Positions 53,637 to 62,135 of a stretch of DNA of 64,000 nt are shown here, piece by piece. Position 1 is the stretch's first letter. Every line of letters starts with the position of its first letter. Made by a program: the position numbers and the translations under genes. The notes beneath the pieces are model-generated. The model made no database searches. It was not told the DNA's origin and saw nothing but the letters and a program-made list of their open reading frames with translations. The DNA is from BOG-908 sp963751795. GTDB lineage: Bacteria > Pseudomonadota > Alphaproteobacteria > Acetobacterales > Acetobacteraceae. The stretch is taken from the NCBI GenBank assembly GCA_963751795.1, contig CAVVVI010000002.1, positions 248,001-312,000 on the forward strand. Direction: 5' to 3'.

Positions 53637-54288
53637 GCTTCACATCGGCAACCGGCGATACTCGTCGTGGTCCATGCGCGGCTGGCTGGCGGTGATGCTG
53701 GCCGGGCTCGATGTGGAGGTGGTGGTGCTGCCGCTGGCCGGCGGCACCACACCGGCAGTGCAGGCCGCCACCCCCGCCGGGCTGGTGCCGTATCTGGAGC
53801 ACGAGGGTGCGCGGGTGTGGGAAAGCCTGGCGATCTGCGAATACTGCGCCGAGTTCGCCCCCGGCCTTTGGCCGGATGGCCGCGTGGCGCGCGCCCAGGC
53901 GCGCTCGGTGGCCGCCGAGATGCATGCCGGCTTCCCCGCGCTGCGGCTGGCCATGCCGATGAATCTGGGCCGGCCGGACTACGCCGGGCTGGGCCAGACC
54001 GAGGCGAGCCTGGCCGACGTGGCCCGCGTGGACGCGCTGTGGCGCCAGACGCGCGCCGAGTTCGGCGGCCGCGGGCCGTTCCTGTTCGGCGCGGAGCTGG
54101 GCGCCGCCGATGCGATGTTCGCGCCCGTGGTGGCCCGGCTGCTGACCTACGCGCCGCCGCTTTCGGAGGTGGCGCGAGCCTACTGCACCGCCGTGCGCGC
54201 CCATCCGCTGGTGGCGCGCTGGTATGACGATGCGGCCGCCGAGCCCGACGCCTGGCGGCTCGCGCACTACGAGTCCCTGCGGGCTTAG
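53629..54288 (+). CDS. Glutathione S-transferase family protein
   Basis: This 219-residue GST has the N-terminal thioredoxin-like segment LHIGNRRYSSWSMRGWLAVM, a pattern seen in zeta/YibF-like bacterial GSTs. The glutathione site is VPYLEHEGARVWESLAICEY, and a helical C-terminal domain follows. The ATG at 53629 has AGGA 8 bases upstream and is divergent from dinB, with the start regions overlapping. The stop codon's last base is the first base of the 53-bp repeat. Substrate is unknown. Confidence 0.9.
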   Translation: MGTLHIGNRRYSSWSMRGWLAVMLAGLDVEVVVLPLAGGTTPAVQAATPAGLVPYLEHEGARVWESLAICEYCAEFAPGLWPDGRVARAQARSVAAEMHAGFPALRLAMPMNLGRPDYAGLGQTEASLADVARVDALWRQTRAEFGGRGPFLFGAELGAADAMFAPVVARLLTYAPPLSEVARAYCTAVRAHPLVARWYDDAAAEPDAWRLAHYESLRA

Positions 54289-54340
54289 GGGGTTTGGGGT
54301 TTCAAACCCCAACGGGGTCCAGGGGCAGAGCCCCTGGCCT
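54288..54340. repeat. 53-bp double-hairpin repeat, copy 2 (inverted relative to copy 1)
   Basis: This is the exact reverse complement of 38748-38800, with the same two hairpins. It begins on the last base of the GST stop codon and runs into the 5' region of the following glycosyltransferase. When translated it reads GFQTPTGSRGRAPG in frame with that gene. Confidence 0.92.
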
Positions 54341-55415
54341 TCCCCCCGCGCTGGTTGCCACCGTCCTGCCGCCCCGCGAGGGCTTCGGGCCGCAGGCGGT
54401 GGGCGCCATCGGCCTGCTGGTGCACCGGCTAGGCGCGCCGGAGGAGGTGGTGGTGGGCCAGGCCAGCCGCTTGCCGGTGTTCCCCGGGCGGCGCTTCGTG
54501 CCGGCCGCGCGCGTGGCCTGGCCGCCCTTCGGGCGGGCGGAACGCTACATGGCCGGCGTGGTGCGCACGCTGCTTCAGCTGCGCCCCGGCGTGATCGAGG
54601 TGCACAACCGCGCCAACCTGGCCCTGCGCGTGGCCCACGCCCTGCCGCAAGCCCGCGTGGTGCTGGTGCTGCACAACGATCCGCTGGGCATGCGCGGTGC
54701 GCGCACGGCCGCCGAGCGCACGGCGCTGCTGGCCCGCGTGCGGGTGCTGTGCGTGTCGGCTTACCTGGCCAGCCGCTTCATGGAAGGCGGCGTGGCCGGC
54801 AGCCCGCCCGCCGTGCTGCCCAACGCGATCGACGTGGCGGCACTGCCGCCGCGCCTGCCGGCCGCCGGGCGGGAGCGCACGATCCTGTTCGTCGGCCGCG
54901 TGGTGGCCGACAAGGGTGCCGACGCCTTCGTGCGCGCCTGCGCCGCGGTGCTGCCCGGCCTGCCCGGCTGGCGCGCGGCGATGATCGGCGCGGACCGGTT
55001 CTGGGCCGACAGCGCGGCGACACCGTTCCAGCGTGCGCTGGCCCCGGCGGCGGCGGCGGCCGGCGTGGCCCAGATCGGCTACCAGCCGCACGCAGCCGTG
55101 CTGGAGGCGATGGCGCGCGCGGCGATCGTGGTGGTGCCGAGCCGCTGGGCCGAGCCGTTCGGGCTGACGGCGCTGGAGGCCATGGCGAGCGGCGCGGCGC
55201 TGGTGTGCAGCGGCACGGGCGGGCTGCGCGAGGTGACCGGCCCGGCGGCGCTGTATGCCGGCGCGGACGAGCCCGGCGCGCTGGAGGCGGCCATTGCACG
55301 GCTGGCCGGGGATGCCGAACTGAGGATACGGCTGGCCGAAGCCGGCCTGCGGCGCGCGGCGTGCTTCGACGTGGTCGCCGCACGCCAGCGCCGGCGGCAG
55401 GCGCTGCTGGCCTAA
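54294..55415 (+). CDS. GT4-type glycosyltransferase whose 5' end is fused to the repeat
   Basis: The catalytic body is a normal GT-B enzyme: ATVLPPREGFGPQAVGAIGL at the N-terminus, then ILFVGRVVADKGADAFVRA and SRWAEPFGLTALEAMASGAA with E-x7-E. However, no ATG, GTG or TTG lies in frame between the end of the 53-bp repeat (54340) and the conserved ATVLPPREG segment. The only in-frame standard start is TTG 54294 inside the repeat; CTG at 54351 is the other option. The repeat appears to have replaced the original first codons. Expression and exact start are therefore doubtful, though the rest of the gene is intact. Confidence 0.75.
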   Translation: MGFQTPTGSRGRAPGLPPALVATVLPPREGFGPQAVGAIGLLVHRLGAPEEVVVGQASRLPVFPGRRFVPAARVAWPPFGRAERYMAGVVRTLLQLRPGVIEVHNRANLALRVAHALPQARVVLVLHNDPLGMRGARTAAERTALLARVRVLCVSAYLASRFMEGGVAGSPPAVLPNAIDVAALPPRLPAAGRERTILFVGRVVADKGADAFVRACAAVLPGLPGWRAAMIGADRFWADSAATPFQRALAPAAAAAGVAQIGYQPHAAVLEAMARAAIVVVPSRWAEPFGLTALEAMASGAALVCSGTGGLREVTGPAALYAGADEPGALEAAIARLAGDAELRIRLAEAGLRRAACFDVVAARQRRRQALLA

Positions 55416-55458
55416 AGCCTCCACTACCGAACACCGAATGTCTTCCGGAGAACACCCG

Positions 55459-56430
55459 ATGCCGTCCGACACCCGTATTCCCGTCACCGTGCTCACCGGC
55501 TTTCTCGGCGCTGGCAAGACCACGCTGCTGAACCGCATCCTCACGCAGCAGCACGGCCGCAAATATGCCGTGGTGATCAACGAATTCGGCGAACTCGGCG
55601 TGGATAACGACCTGGTGGTGGATGCCGACGAGGAAGTGTTCGAGATGAACAACGGCTGCATCTGCTGCACCGTGCGCGGCGACCTGATCCGCATCGTGGG
55701 CGGGCTGATGCGGCGCGCCACCAAGTTCGACGGCATCATCATCGAGACCACCGGCATGGCCAACCCGGCGCCGGTGGCCCAGACGTTCTTCGTGGACGAA
55801 GGCGTGCGCGCCAAGGCGCGGCTGGATGCCATCGTGACGGTGGTGGATGCCAAGAACCTGCCGGCGCGGCTGGACGACAGCGCCGAGGCGGCAGCGCAGA
55901 TCGCGTTCGCCGACGTGATCGTGCTCAACAAGCTCGATCTGGTCTCGGCCGCCGAGCTGGACGGCGTGGAAGCGCGCATCCGCGCCATCAACCGCTTCGC
56001 GCGCATCCACCGCGCCACGCGCAGTGACGTGGCGGTGACCGACATCCTCGACATCGGCGCGTTCGATCTGTCGCGCATCCTCGATGTCGATCCGGCCTTC
56101 CTGGAAGCCGAGTTGCACAGCCACAGCGAGGGCGTGAACAGCGTCAGCTTCGAAGTGTCGCGCGATATCGATCCGCATAAATTCCAGCAATGGATGGGCA
56201 CGCTGCTGCAGGAGCAAGGGCAGGACCTGCTGCGTACCAAGGGCATCCTCGCCTATCCCGGTGAAGCGCGGCGCTTCGCGTTCCAGGCAGTGCACATGAT
56301 CGCGGACGGCGATTTCATCGGCCCGTGGCCGGAGGGCGCGCCGCGGCGATCCAAGCTCGTGTTCATCGGGCGCAACCTCAATCGGCCGCAACTGCGCCGC
56401 GGCTTCGAGGCGTGTCAGGTGGCGGCGTGA
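55459..56430 (+). CDS. CobW/COG0523 family GTP-binding metal chaperone
   Basis: This 323-residue G3E-family GTPase resembles zinc chaperones such as ZigA and ZNG1. The P-loop is GFLGAGKT (residues 14-21). The metal site is C67-I-C69-C70 in NNGCICCTVRGDL. NEFGELGVDNDLV and the G4 motif NKLD are present, and a CobW_C domain fills about residues 220-323. The ATG at 55459 is chosen over 55438 for the GGAG 9 bases upstream. It is coupled by a GTGA overlap to the WD40 gene. No cobalamin genes are nearby, so a zinc role is more likely than CobW proper. Confidence 0.92.
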   Translation: MPSDTRIPVTVLTGFLGAGKTTLLNRILTQQHGRKYAVVINEFGELGVDNDLVVDADEEVFEMNNGCICCTVRGDLIRIVGGLMRRATKFDGIIIETTGMANPAPVAQTFFVDEGVRAKARLDAIVTVVDAKNLPARLDDSAEAAAQIAFADVIVLNKLDLVSAAELDGVEARIRAINRFARIHRATRSDVAVTDILDIGAFDLSRILDVDPAFLEAELHSHSEGVNSVSFEVSRDIDPHKFQQWMGTLLQEQGQDLLRTKGILAYPGEARRFAFQAVHMIADGDFIGPWPEGAPRRSKLVFIGRNLNRPQLRRGFEACQVAA

Positions 56431-57467
56431 GCGCGACGGCGCCCGGGCTGCTGCCGGCGGGGCGCGGCAACGCGCACGCGCTCGGCGCTTTCGTGGTGGG
56501 CGCGGCGTTCGACCGCGCCGGCACGCAGGCCGCCTTCGCGCTCGGCGACGGCACACTGCGCGTCGCGGCGATCGGCAGCGCCGATCCTTGGGCCAGCACC
56601 GCCGCGCATGATGGCGCCGCGATGGCGGTGGCGGCCGATGCCGGGCCCACCGGGTTTGTCAGCGGCGGCGATGACGGGCGGCTGGTGCGCGTGGGAAGCG
56701 ACGGCACGGTGAGCGAACTGGCCGCGTTCGGCGGCAAGTGGGTGGAGCAGGTCGCCACGTATTGGAACGGCAAGGCCGGCGTGGTGGCCTGCGCGGCGGG
56801 CAAGCTGGTGACGCTGTTCGCCGCCGACGGCACCCGGCTGCGCACGCTGGAGCACCCCTCCACGGTAACCGGCCTGGCGTTCGACAGCCGCGGCAAGCGC
56901 GTGGCCGCCTCGCATTACAACGGCGCATCGTTATGGTTCGTCAACAGCACCGCCGAGGCGCGCCGGCTGGCGTGGAAAGGCAGCCACACCGCAGTGGCCC
57001 TGCACCCGGGTGCCGAGGCGGTGGTGAGTGCGATGCAGGAAAACGCGCTGCATGGCTGGCGCCTGCCCGATGCGCACGACATGCGGATGAGCGGCTACCC
57101 GACCCGGCCGGAAACGCTGGGCTTCACCGCCAGCGGCAAGTGGCTGGCCAGCTCCGGCGCCGAGGCCATCGTGCTGTGGCCGTTCTTCGGCGGCGGCCCG
57201 ATGGGCAAGCCGCCGCTGGAGCTGGCCGGGCGCGAGGGGATCGTGTGCACCCGGGTCGCCTGCCACCCGAGCCAGGATGTGGTGGCCGCCGGCTATGCGG
57301 ACGGCACCGTGCTGCTGGCCGAGATCGCCACGCGCCGCGTGCTGCCGGTCGCCAGCGGCGGCCATGGCCCGATCAGCGCGCTGGCCTGGGCGCCGGCCGG
57401 CGGCTGGCTGGGCTTCGGGACGGAAGAGGGGTTCGCCGGCCTGATCGACCTCACCGCCGCGCGCTAG
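56427..57467 (+). CDS. WD40 repeat protein coupled to the CobW-type GTPase
   Basis: This 346-residue protein is built of WD40-like blades across its whole length (GFVSGGDDGRLVRVGSDG, VTGLAFDSRGKRVAASHYNG, ASSGAEAIVLWPF, VAAGYADGTVLLAE, SALAWAPAGGWLGFGTEEG). It forms a probable cytoplasmic beta-propeller with no signal peptide. The GTG at 56427 overlaps the GTPase stop (GTGA). It probably scaffolds or is a client of the GTPase in metal handling. That function is inferred only from coupling. Confidence 0.85.
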   Translation: MSATAPGLLPAGRGNAHALGAFVVGAAFDRAGTQAAFALGDGTLRVAAIGSADPWASTAAHDGAAMAVAADAGPTGFVSGGDDGRLVRVGSDGTVSELAAFGGKWVEQVATYWNGKAGVVACAAGKLVTLFAADGTRLRTLEHPSTVTGLAFDSRGKRVAASHYNGASLWFVNSTAEARRLAWKGSHTAVALHPGAEAVVSAMQENALHGWRLPDAHDMRMSGYPTRPETLGFTASGKWLASSGAEAIVLWPFFGGGPMGKPPLELAGREGIVCTRVACHPSQDVVAAGYADGTVLLAEIATRRVLPVASGGHGPISALAWAPAGGWLGFGTEEGFAGLIDLTAAR

Positions 57468-57572
57468 ATCATGGGCCTCCCCGATCGGCGCACCGGCCAG
57501 TGTCCAGCCCGCCGTCGTGCTGCGTGACCACCTGCAGCGAGATCGTCGTCGCCCGCTGATCCCAGGACTCTT

Positions 57573-58835
57573 CTAGGCCGCGCGCACGCCTGCAACGAAG
57601 CTGACGACCGCCTCGGTCAACTGATCAGCCTGTTGTGAAAGGCTGCTGGATGCCCCGAGTACCTGGCCTGCCGCGGCGCCGGTGTCGTTGGCAGCCTGGC
57701 TGACGCCGGCGATGATTGCCGTCACGTCCTGCGTACTGGCGGCAGTCTGCTGCACATTCCGGGCGATCTCGGCCGTGGCCGCCCCTTGCTCCTCGACGGC
57801 GGCGGCGATGTTGGAGGCAATCACGTTGACCTCCTCGATCGTCGAACCGATGGCGCTGATCGCCTGCACGGCCTCGTCGGTGGCATCCTGGATCTGCCTG
57901 ATCTGGGCGCCGATCTCCTCGGTGGCCTTCGCGGTCTGCCCCGCCAGGCTTTTGACCTCGCTGGCGACCACGGCGAAGCCTTTGCCGGCATCACCCGCGC
58001 GCGCAGCCTCGATCGTGGCATTGAGCGCCAGCAGGTTGGTCTGTGCCGCGATGCCGGTGATGAGCTGCACCACGTCGCCGATCTTCTGCGCGCCGGCCGC
58101 CAGTGCCCGCACGATCGTGTCCGTCCGGCGGGCGTCATCGACGGCCCTGCCGGTGATCCTGGCGGAGTGGGCCACTTGACGGCTGATCTCGTGGATCGAA
58201 GCCGTCAGTTCCTCGGCGGCAGCGGCCACCGTCTGCACACCGGCGCTCGCCTCCTCGGCGGCACCGGCGACGGTCGCGGCCTGCTGATTGGTCTGGCTGG
58301 CCGTGGCCGACATCGATTGTGCGGTCGTCTGCAGTTCCGTCGCATCCGACGACAGCAGTGCCACCAGGCTGCCGACCTTCGCTTCGAACGCGTCGGCGGT
58401 CTGGTTCATCGCGATCTTCTGCGCGGCGGCGGCGGAATTCACGATCCTACGGGCCTCCGTCATGTCCATCGCCACTTTCATGACGCTGACGGGCTTGCCG
58501 GTGCGGCTCAGGATCGGGCTGTACCGGGCCTGCAGCCATATCTCGCGGCCGCCTTTGCCAAAGCGGCGGAACTCTGCCGCCTGAGGCTCGCCGCGTTGCA
58601 GCGCCTGCCAGAAACATTCGTATTCCGGTGTTCCGCGCACGCCTGGTTCGCAGAACATGCTGTGATGCTTGCCGCGCACTTCGTCGAGCGTGTAGCCGAC
58701 CGCGGCCAGAAAGATGCTGTTGGCGGTGATGATGCTGCCGTCCAACTCGAACTCGATGGCCGCCAGCGAGGCGTCGATCGCCCCCAGCTTGGCTGCCAAG
58801 CTGTGACGGGTGGGTGATGCACGAAAACCGAACAT
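57573..58835 (-). CDS. Soluble PAS-domain methyl-accepting chemotaxis protein
   Basis: This 420-residue chemoreceptor has no transmembrane segment. An N-terminal PAS domain (residues ~20-130: IEFELDGSIITANSIFLAAV, YTLDEVRGKHHSMFC, with a PAC region) is followed by a long coiled coil. The cytoplasmic signalling domain has the hairpin tip IAAQTNLLALNATIEAARAG. It likely senses a cytoplasmic cue such as redox or oxygen, as other PAS receptors do; the cofactor is not known. The ATG follows GGGA. It stands alone, so it must signal through CheA/CheW encoded elsewhere. Confidence 0.93.
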   Translation of the reverse strand: MFGFRASPTRHSLAAKLGAIDASLAAIEFELDGSIITANSIFLAAVGYTLDEVRGKHHSMFCEPGVRGTPEYECFWQALQRGEPQAAEFRRFGKGGREIWLQARYSPILSRTGKPVSVMKVAMDMTEARRIVNSAAAAQKIAMNQTADAFEAKVGSLVALLSSDATELQTTAQSMSATASQTNQQAATVAGAAEEASAGVQTVAAAAEELTASIHEISRQVAHSARITGRAVDDARRTDTIVRALAAGAQKIGDVVQLITGIAAQTNLLALNATIEAARAGDAGKGFAVVASEVKSLAGQTAKATEEIGAQIRQIQDATDEAVQAISAIGSTIEEVNVIASNIAAAVEEQGAATAEIARNVQQTAASTQDVTAIIAGVSQAANDTGAAAGQVLGASSSLSQQADQLTEAVVSFVAGVRAA

Positions 58836-59013
58836 TGACGTTCCCGGTTGTTGTTAGGCTGAACATCGGCGCGTGATGCAGCCAATCGATGATGTACCGG
58901 CACGAAGAGAATAAAAGATAAAAGCCGCGCATCGCGCTGAGCGTGGTCCGGGAGTTTACAGTCGGCCGCTGCCACTCGGAGCCTGACGCCCGCCGGCTTG
59001 CGGCGGCGCGGCC

Positions 59014-59391
59014 TCAGCGCGCCAGCATCGCGCCGAGCTGCGTGCCGCCGAAGATGTGCACGTGGAAATGCGGCACCTCCTGATGTGCGTGGTGGCCCAT
59101 ATTGGCCAGGATGCGATAGCCCGGCGCTTCCAGCCCCAGCTGCCGCGCCACCAGCGCCACGGCGCGGAAGAAGCCGGCCACCGTCTCCGGTGGTGCCGTG
59201 GTGGCGAAATCGGCCAGCGAGACGTGCTGCGTGCGCGGGATCACCAGCACATGCACGGGCGCCTGCGGGTTGATGTCGTGGAAGGCCAGCGCGTACTCAT
59301 CCTCGTACACGCGGCGGGCCGGGATCTCGCCGCGCAGGATGCGGGCGAAGATATTCTGGTCGTCATAGGGGCTGAGGCCGTGGACGGGCAT
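59014..59391 (-). CDS. HIT family nucleotide phosphohydrolase
   Basis: This 125-residue histidine-triad protein has FARILRGEIPARRVYEDE, ALAFHDINPQAPVHVLVIPR, and the catalytic triad VPHFHVHIFGG. HIT (HinT-like) enzymes hydrolyse nucleoside phosphoramidates or adenylated substrates. The ATG at 59391 gives the usual N-terminus; longer frames run into the divergent lipoprotein gene. Length is typical. Confidence 0.94.
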   Translation of the reverse strand: MPVHGLSPYDDQNIFARILRGEIPARRVYEDEYALAFHDINPQAPVHVLVIPRTQHVSLADFATTAPPETVAGFFRAVALVARQLGLEAPGYRILANMGHHAHQEVPHFHVHIFGGTQLGAMLAR

Positions 59392-59506
59392 GATGCGGGC
59401 TCCTGACGCGCGCTGGCAGCGTTGGTTAAACCGCGCGGGCCACCCTTGCCAATTGCCCCGGGGGCGGGCCGCCTGCACCATGGCGGGCAGCATGGGGGGC
59501 GCGTCG

Positions 59507-60379
59507 ATGCGGCAATGGGTGCAAGGGCTTCACTGGGCCGGGCTGATGGCGGCGCTGAGCCTGGCGGGCTGCGACCGCGAGTCGCCCTTGCGTCCGACAG
59601 CCAAGGGCGTGCGGCAGGCTTCCGTGGCGTTCGCGCCCGCGCCGCCGCAGCCGGCCGGCATGCATCTGGCCTTCGTGCACGCCATCGGGCTGCAGGTGGC
59701 CGCCGGCGCGCTGCCCGCGCATTTCGCCGCCGCGCGCGACCGCTGCGTGGGCACGCCGGCGCTGCATTGCCTGCTGCTGGCCGCCTCCCTCGATACGCCC
59801 GGCAGCGCGCAGGACGGGCCCGGCCTGTCCTCGGCCCACCTGCAGCTGCGCCTGCCGCACGATCAGGTGGCGCCGTTCGCCAACGCGCTGACGGCGCCGC
59901 TGCCGGGCGAGCGCGCGGGCAGCGTGCAGGTGCTCCGCCAATCCGTCACCGCCGAGGATCTGGGCCGGCCGATCCAGGATGCCGCCCAGCGCATCGCGCA
60001 GCTGACGGATTACCTGGCCAGCCTGAAGACGCTCGGCAGCCGGCTGACCATCAGCGTCAGCGACCTCGTCAAGATCGCCAGCGAGACGGCGCAGGCGCAG
60101 ACGCAGATGGAGGAGATCCAGGCGCAGGCACGCGACCTGGCGCTGCGCGTCGATACCGAGGAGCTCGACATCGACATGATGCCGCTGGCCGCAGCCGTGC
60201 AGCCCGCCGATCCGATCGCCGGCGTGCTGGACGGGGCTCGGGCCAGCCTGCGCGCCAATGCGGCCGAGGCGCTGCGCACCGCCATCGCGGCGCTGGCCTG
60301 GACGCCGCTGGCCGTGCTCGGCCTGCTGGCGCTGTGGATCATCCGCGCCATCGTGGCGCCGCGCCGCGCCCGGCCCTGA
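59507..60379 (+). CDS. DUF4349-type lipoprotein with C-terminal membrane helix
   Basis: This 290-residue exported protein has a signal ending in the lipobox LSLAGC (LMAALSLAGC). A beta/alpha domain is followed by a coiled coil (IASETAQAQTQMEEIQAQAR near residue 200) and a C-terminal hydrophobic segment (ALAWTPLAVLGLLALWIIRA) with a basic tail. This layout matches DUF4349 proteins of unknown function. The ATG at 59507 was chosen for the signal peptide; ATGs at 59480 and 59492 are alternatives. It is divergent from the HIT gene. Confidence 0.75.
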   Translation: MRQWVQGLHWAGLMAALSLAGCDRESPLRPTAKGVRQASVAFAPAPPQPAGMHLAFVHAIGLQVAAGALPAHFAAARDRCVGTPALHCLLLAASLDTPGSAQDGPGLSSAHLQLRLPHDQVAPFANALTAPLPGERAGSVQVLRQSVTAEDLGRPIQDAAQRIAQLTDYLASLKTLGSRLTISVSDLVKIASETAQAQTQMEEIQAQARDLALRVDTEELDIDMMPLAAAVQPADPIAGVLDGARASLRANAAEALRTAIAALAWTPLAVLGLLALWIIRAIVAPRRARP

Positions 60380-60398
60380 GGCCGCGCGGCCGCCCGGC

Positions 60399-61577
60399 TT
60401 ACGCCCGCCTGGCGCGCTGGCTCTCGGTTTTCAGCTGGCCGCACGCCGCCAGGATGTCCTGCCCGCGCGGCGTGCGGATCGGGGCTGCGAAGCCGGCCTC
60501 GGTGACGATCCGCGCGAAGCGGTGCAGCGCGTTGCCGCTGCTGGCCTCGTAGGCGCTGCCGGGCCAGGGGTTGAACGGGATCAGGTTCACCTTGGCCGGA
60601 ATGCCGGCAATCAGCCGCACCAACTCGCGCGCCTCGGCCTCACTGTCGTTGATGCCGCGCAGCATGACGTATTCGAAGGTGATGCGCCGCGCGTTGGTCG
60701 CACCTGGGTAGCGGCGGCAGGCATCCAGCAGCTCGGCGATCGGGTATTTGCGGTTCAGCGGCACCAGCTCGTCGCGCAAATCGTCGCGCACCGCGTGCAG
60801 CGAGACGGCGAGGTTGACGCCGAGTTCGGCGCCGGCGCGGTCCATCATCGGCACCACGCCGCTGGTCGAGAGCGTGATGCGCCGGCGCGACAGGCCAATG
60901 CCCTCGCCGTCCATGACGATGCGCATGGCAGCAGCAACGTTCTCGTAATTGTACAGCGGCTCACCCATGCCCATCAGCACGATCGTGCTGAGCAGGCGCG
61001 GCGTCTCGCCCTGCGGGCTTGGCCACTCGCCGTAGCTGTCGCGCGCGGCCATGAACTGGCCCACGATCTCGGCGGGGCCGAGATTGCGCACCAGAGTCTG
61101 CGTGCCGGTATGGCAGAAGCGGCAGGAGAGCGTGCAGCCGATCTGGCTGCTGATGCACACCGCGCCGCGATCCTGCTGCTGGTCGGGGATATAGACGGTC
61201 TCGGCCTCCTGGCCGTCGCGGAAGCGGAACAGGAATTTGCGCGTGGCATCCGTGCTGGTCTGCACCGTGGTCGCCGTCGGCCGGCCGATCACGAAGCGTT
61301 CGGCCAAACGCTGCTGCAGCGGCCGCGCGATGGACGACATGGCGGCGAAATCAGTCACGCCCTGGTGGTAGATCCAATGCCAGAGCTGCTTGACGCGGAA
61401 AGGCTTCTCGCCCACGGCGGCGATCTCGTCGGCAAGCTCGGCGCGCGACAGGCCGACCAGATCGCGCCTGCCATCGGGCAGCACGTGCGGCGGCGGGCTG
61501 AACAAGGCGGATTTGGCCAGGATGCGGGTGCGTTCGGCCTCGGTCAGCTCGGCGGTGCGCGGCGGCAGGGCGTTCAT
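60399..61577 (-). CDS. rlmN: Dual-specificity 23S rRNA/tRNA adenine-C2 methyltransferase
   Basis: RlmN is a radical SAM enzyme that methylates A2503 of 23S rRNA and A37 of some tRNAs. The 392-residue protein has the N-terminal accessory domain (VKQLWHWIYHQG), the radical SAM cluster C148-TLS-C152-RF-C155, and GMGEPLYNYENV, AVSLHAVRDDLRDELVPLNR, and FEYVMLRGIND. The ATG at 61577 is preferred over 61586: it overlaps the ialB stop (ATGA) and has AAGG 10 bases upstream. Confidence 0.96.
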   Translation of the reverse strand: MNALPPRTAELTEAERTRILAKSALFSPPPHVLPDGRRDLVGLSRAELADEIAAVGEKPFRVKQLWHWIYHQGVTDFAAMSSIARPLQQRLAERFVIGRPTATTVQTSTDATRKFLFRFRDGQEAETVYIPDQQQDRGAVCISSQIGCTLSCRFCHTGTQTLVRNLGPAEIVGQFMAARDSYGEWPSPQGETPRLLSTIVLMGMGEPLYNYENVAAAMRIVMDGEGIGLSRRRITLSTSGVVPMMDRAGAELGVNLAVSLHAVRDDLRDELVPLNRKYPIAELLDACRRYPGATNARRITFEYVMLRGINDSEAEARELVRLIAGIPAKVNLIPFNPWPGSAYEASSGNALHRFARIVTEAGFAAPIRTPRGQDILAACGQLKTESQRARRA

Positions 61578-62056
61578 GGCGGGCATGCCTTGGCCATCGC
61601 GGCGAGCGCATCGGTAAATCCGCGCAGGCTGAACCGGTCGGTGGCAATCACGTTGTGCGGCCCCGGCAGGCGGGCCGAAACGCTGGCCTCGTGGGAAAAG
61701 GTGGCGATGGCCGCAGCGTTGTCGCGCGCGAAGGCGGATCGGTTGGCGATGTAGAACAGCAGCCGCGTGGCGCCGGCCTGCAGCTGCGCGTCCTCGTGCC
61801 CGGCCAGCTCGAAGCCGGCGCTGATGGCGACCACGTCGTGGCTGCGCGGCCGGCGCGTGACACTCAGCACCACGTCGCCGCGGCCCGGTATGTGCTGGGC
61901 GGCCGCCTCGGCGCGGGTGAACACGAAGCAGGTGATGGCACTGCCCTCGGCATGGGTGGCCGCCTGCCACTGGCCGAACTTGCCGGCAGCGTGCGGGGCG
62001 GCTGCGGCGGCAAGCGTCGGCAGGCCGAGGAGGAGGGCGGGCAGGACAGCGCGCAT
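61574..62056 (-). CDS. Invasion-associated locus B (IalB) family periplasmic protein
   Basis: This 160-residue secreted protein has a signal peptide (MRAVLPALLLGLPTLAAAAA). The mature domain begins GKFGQWQAATHAEG and includes ITCFVFTR, VVLSVTRRP and KACPP, the IalB pattern with two cysteines. IalB proteins aid erythrocyte entry in Bartonella, but the family is widespread in free-living alphaproteobacteria with unknown roles. The ATG at 62056 gives the signal; its stop overlaps rlmN. Confidence 0.82.
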   Translation of the reverse strand: MRAVLPALLLGLPTLAAAAAPHAAGKFGQWQAATHAEGSAITCFVFTRAEAAAQHIPGRGDVVLSVTRRPRSHDVVAISAGFELAGHEDAQLQAGATRLLFYIANRSAFARDNAAAIATFSHEASVSARLPGPHNVIATDRFSLRGFTDALAAMAKACPP

Positions 62057-62135
62057 GGCCGCACAGATACGGTGTGGGCGGCGGGAAAGGAAGGAACGCC
62101 CGCGCATACGAGCCCCGGCGCCAGCCGGCAGGCCG

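Noticed and set aside
57468..57572. Possible gene remnant on the minus strand between the WD40 and chemoreceptor genes
   Set aside because: The short open stretch has no recognisable motif and is only about 100 bases. I treat it as intergenic.
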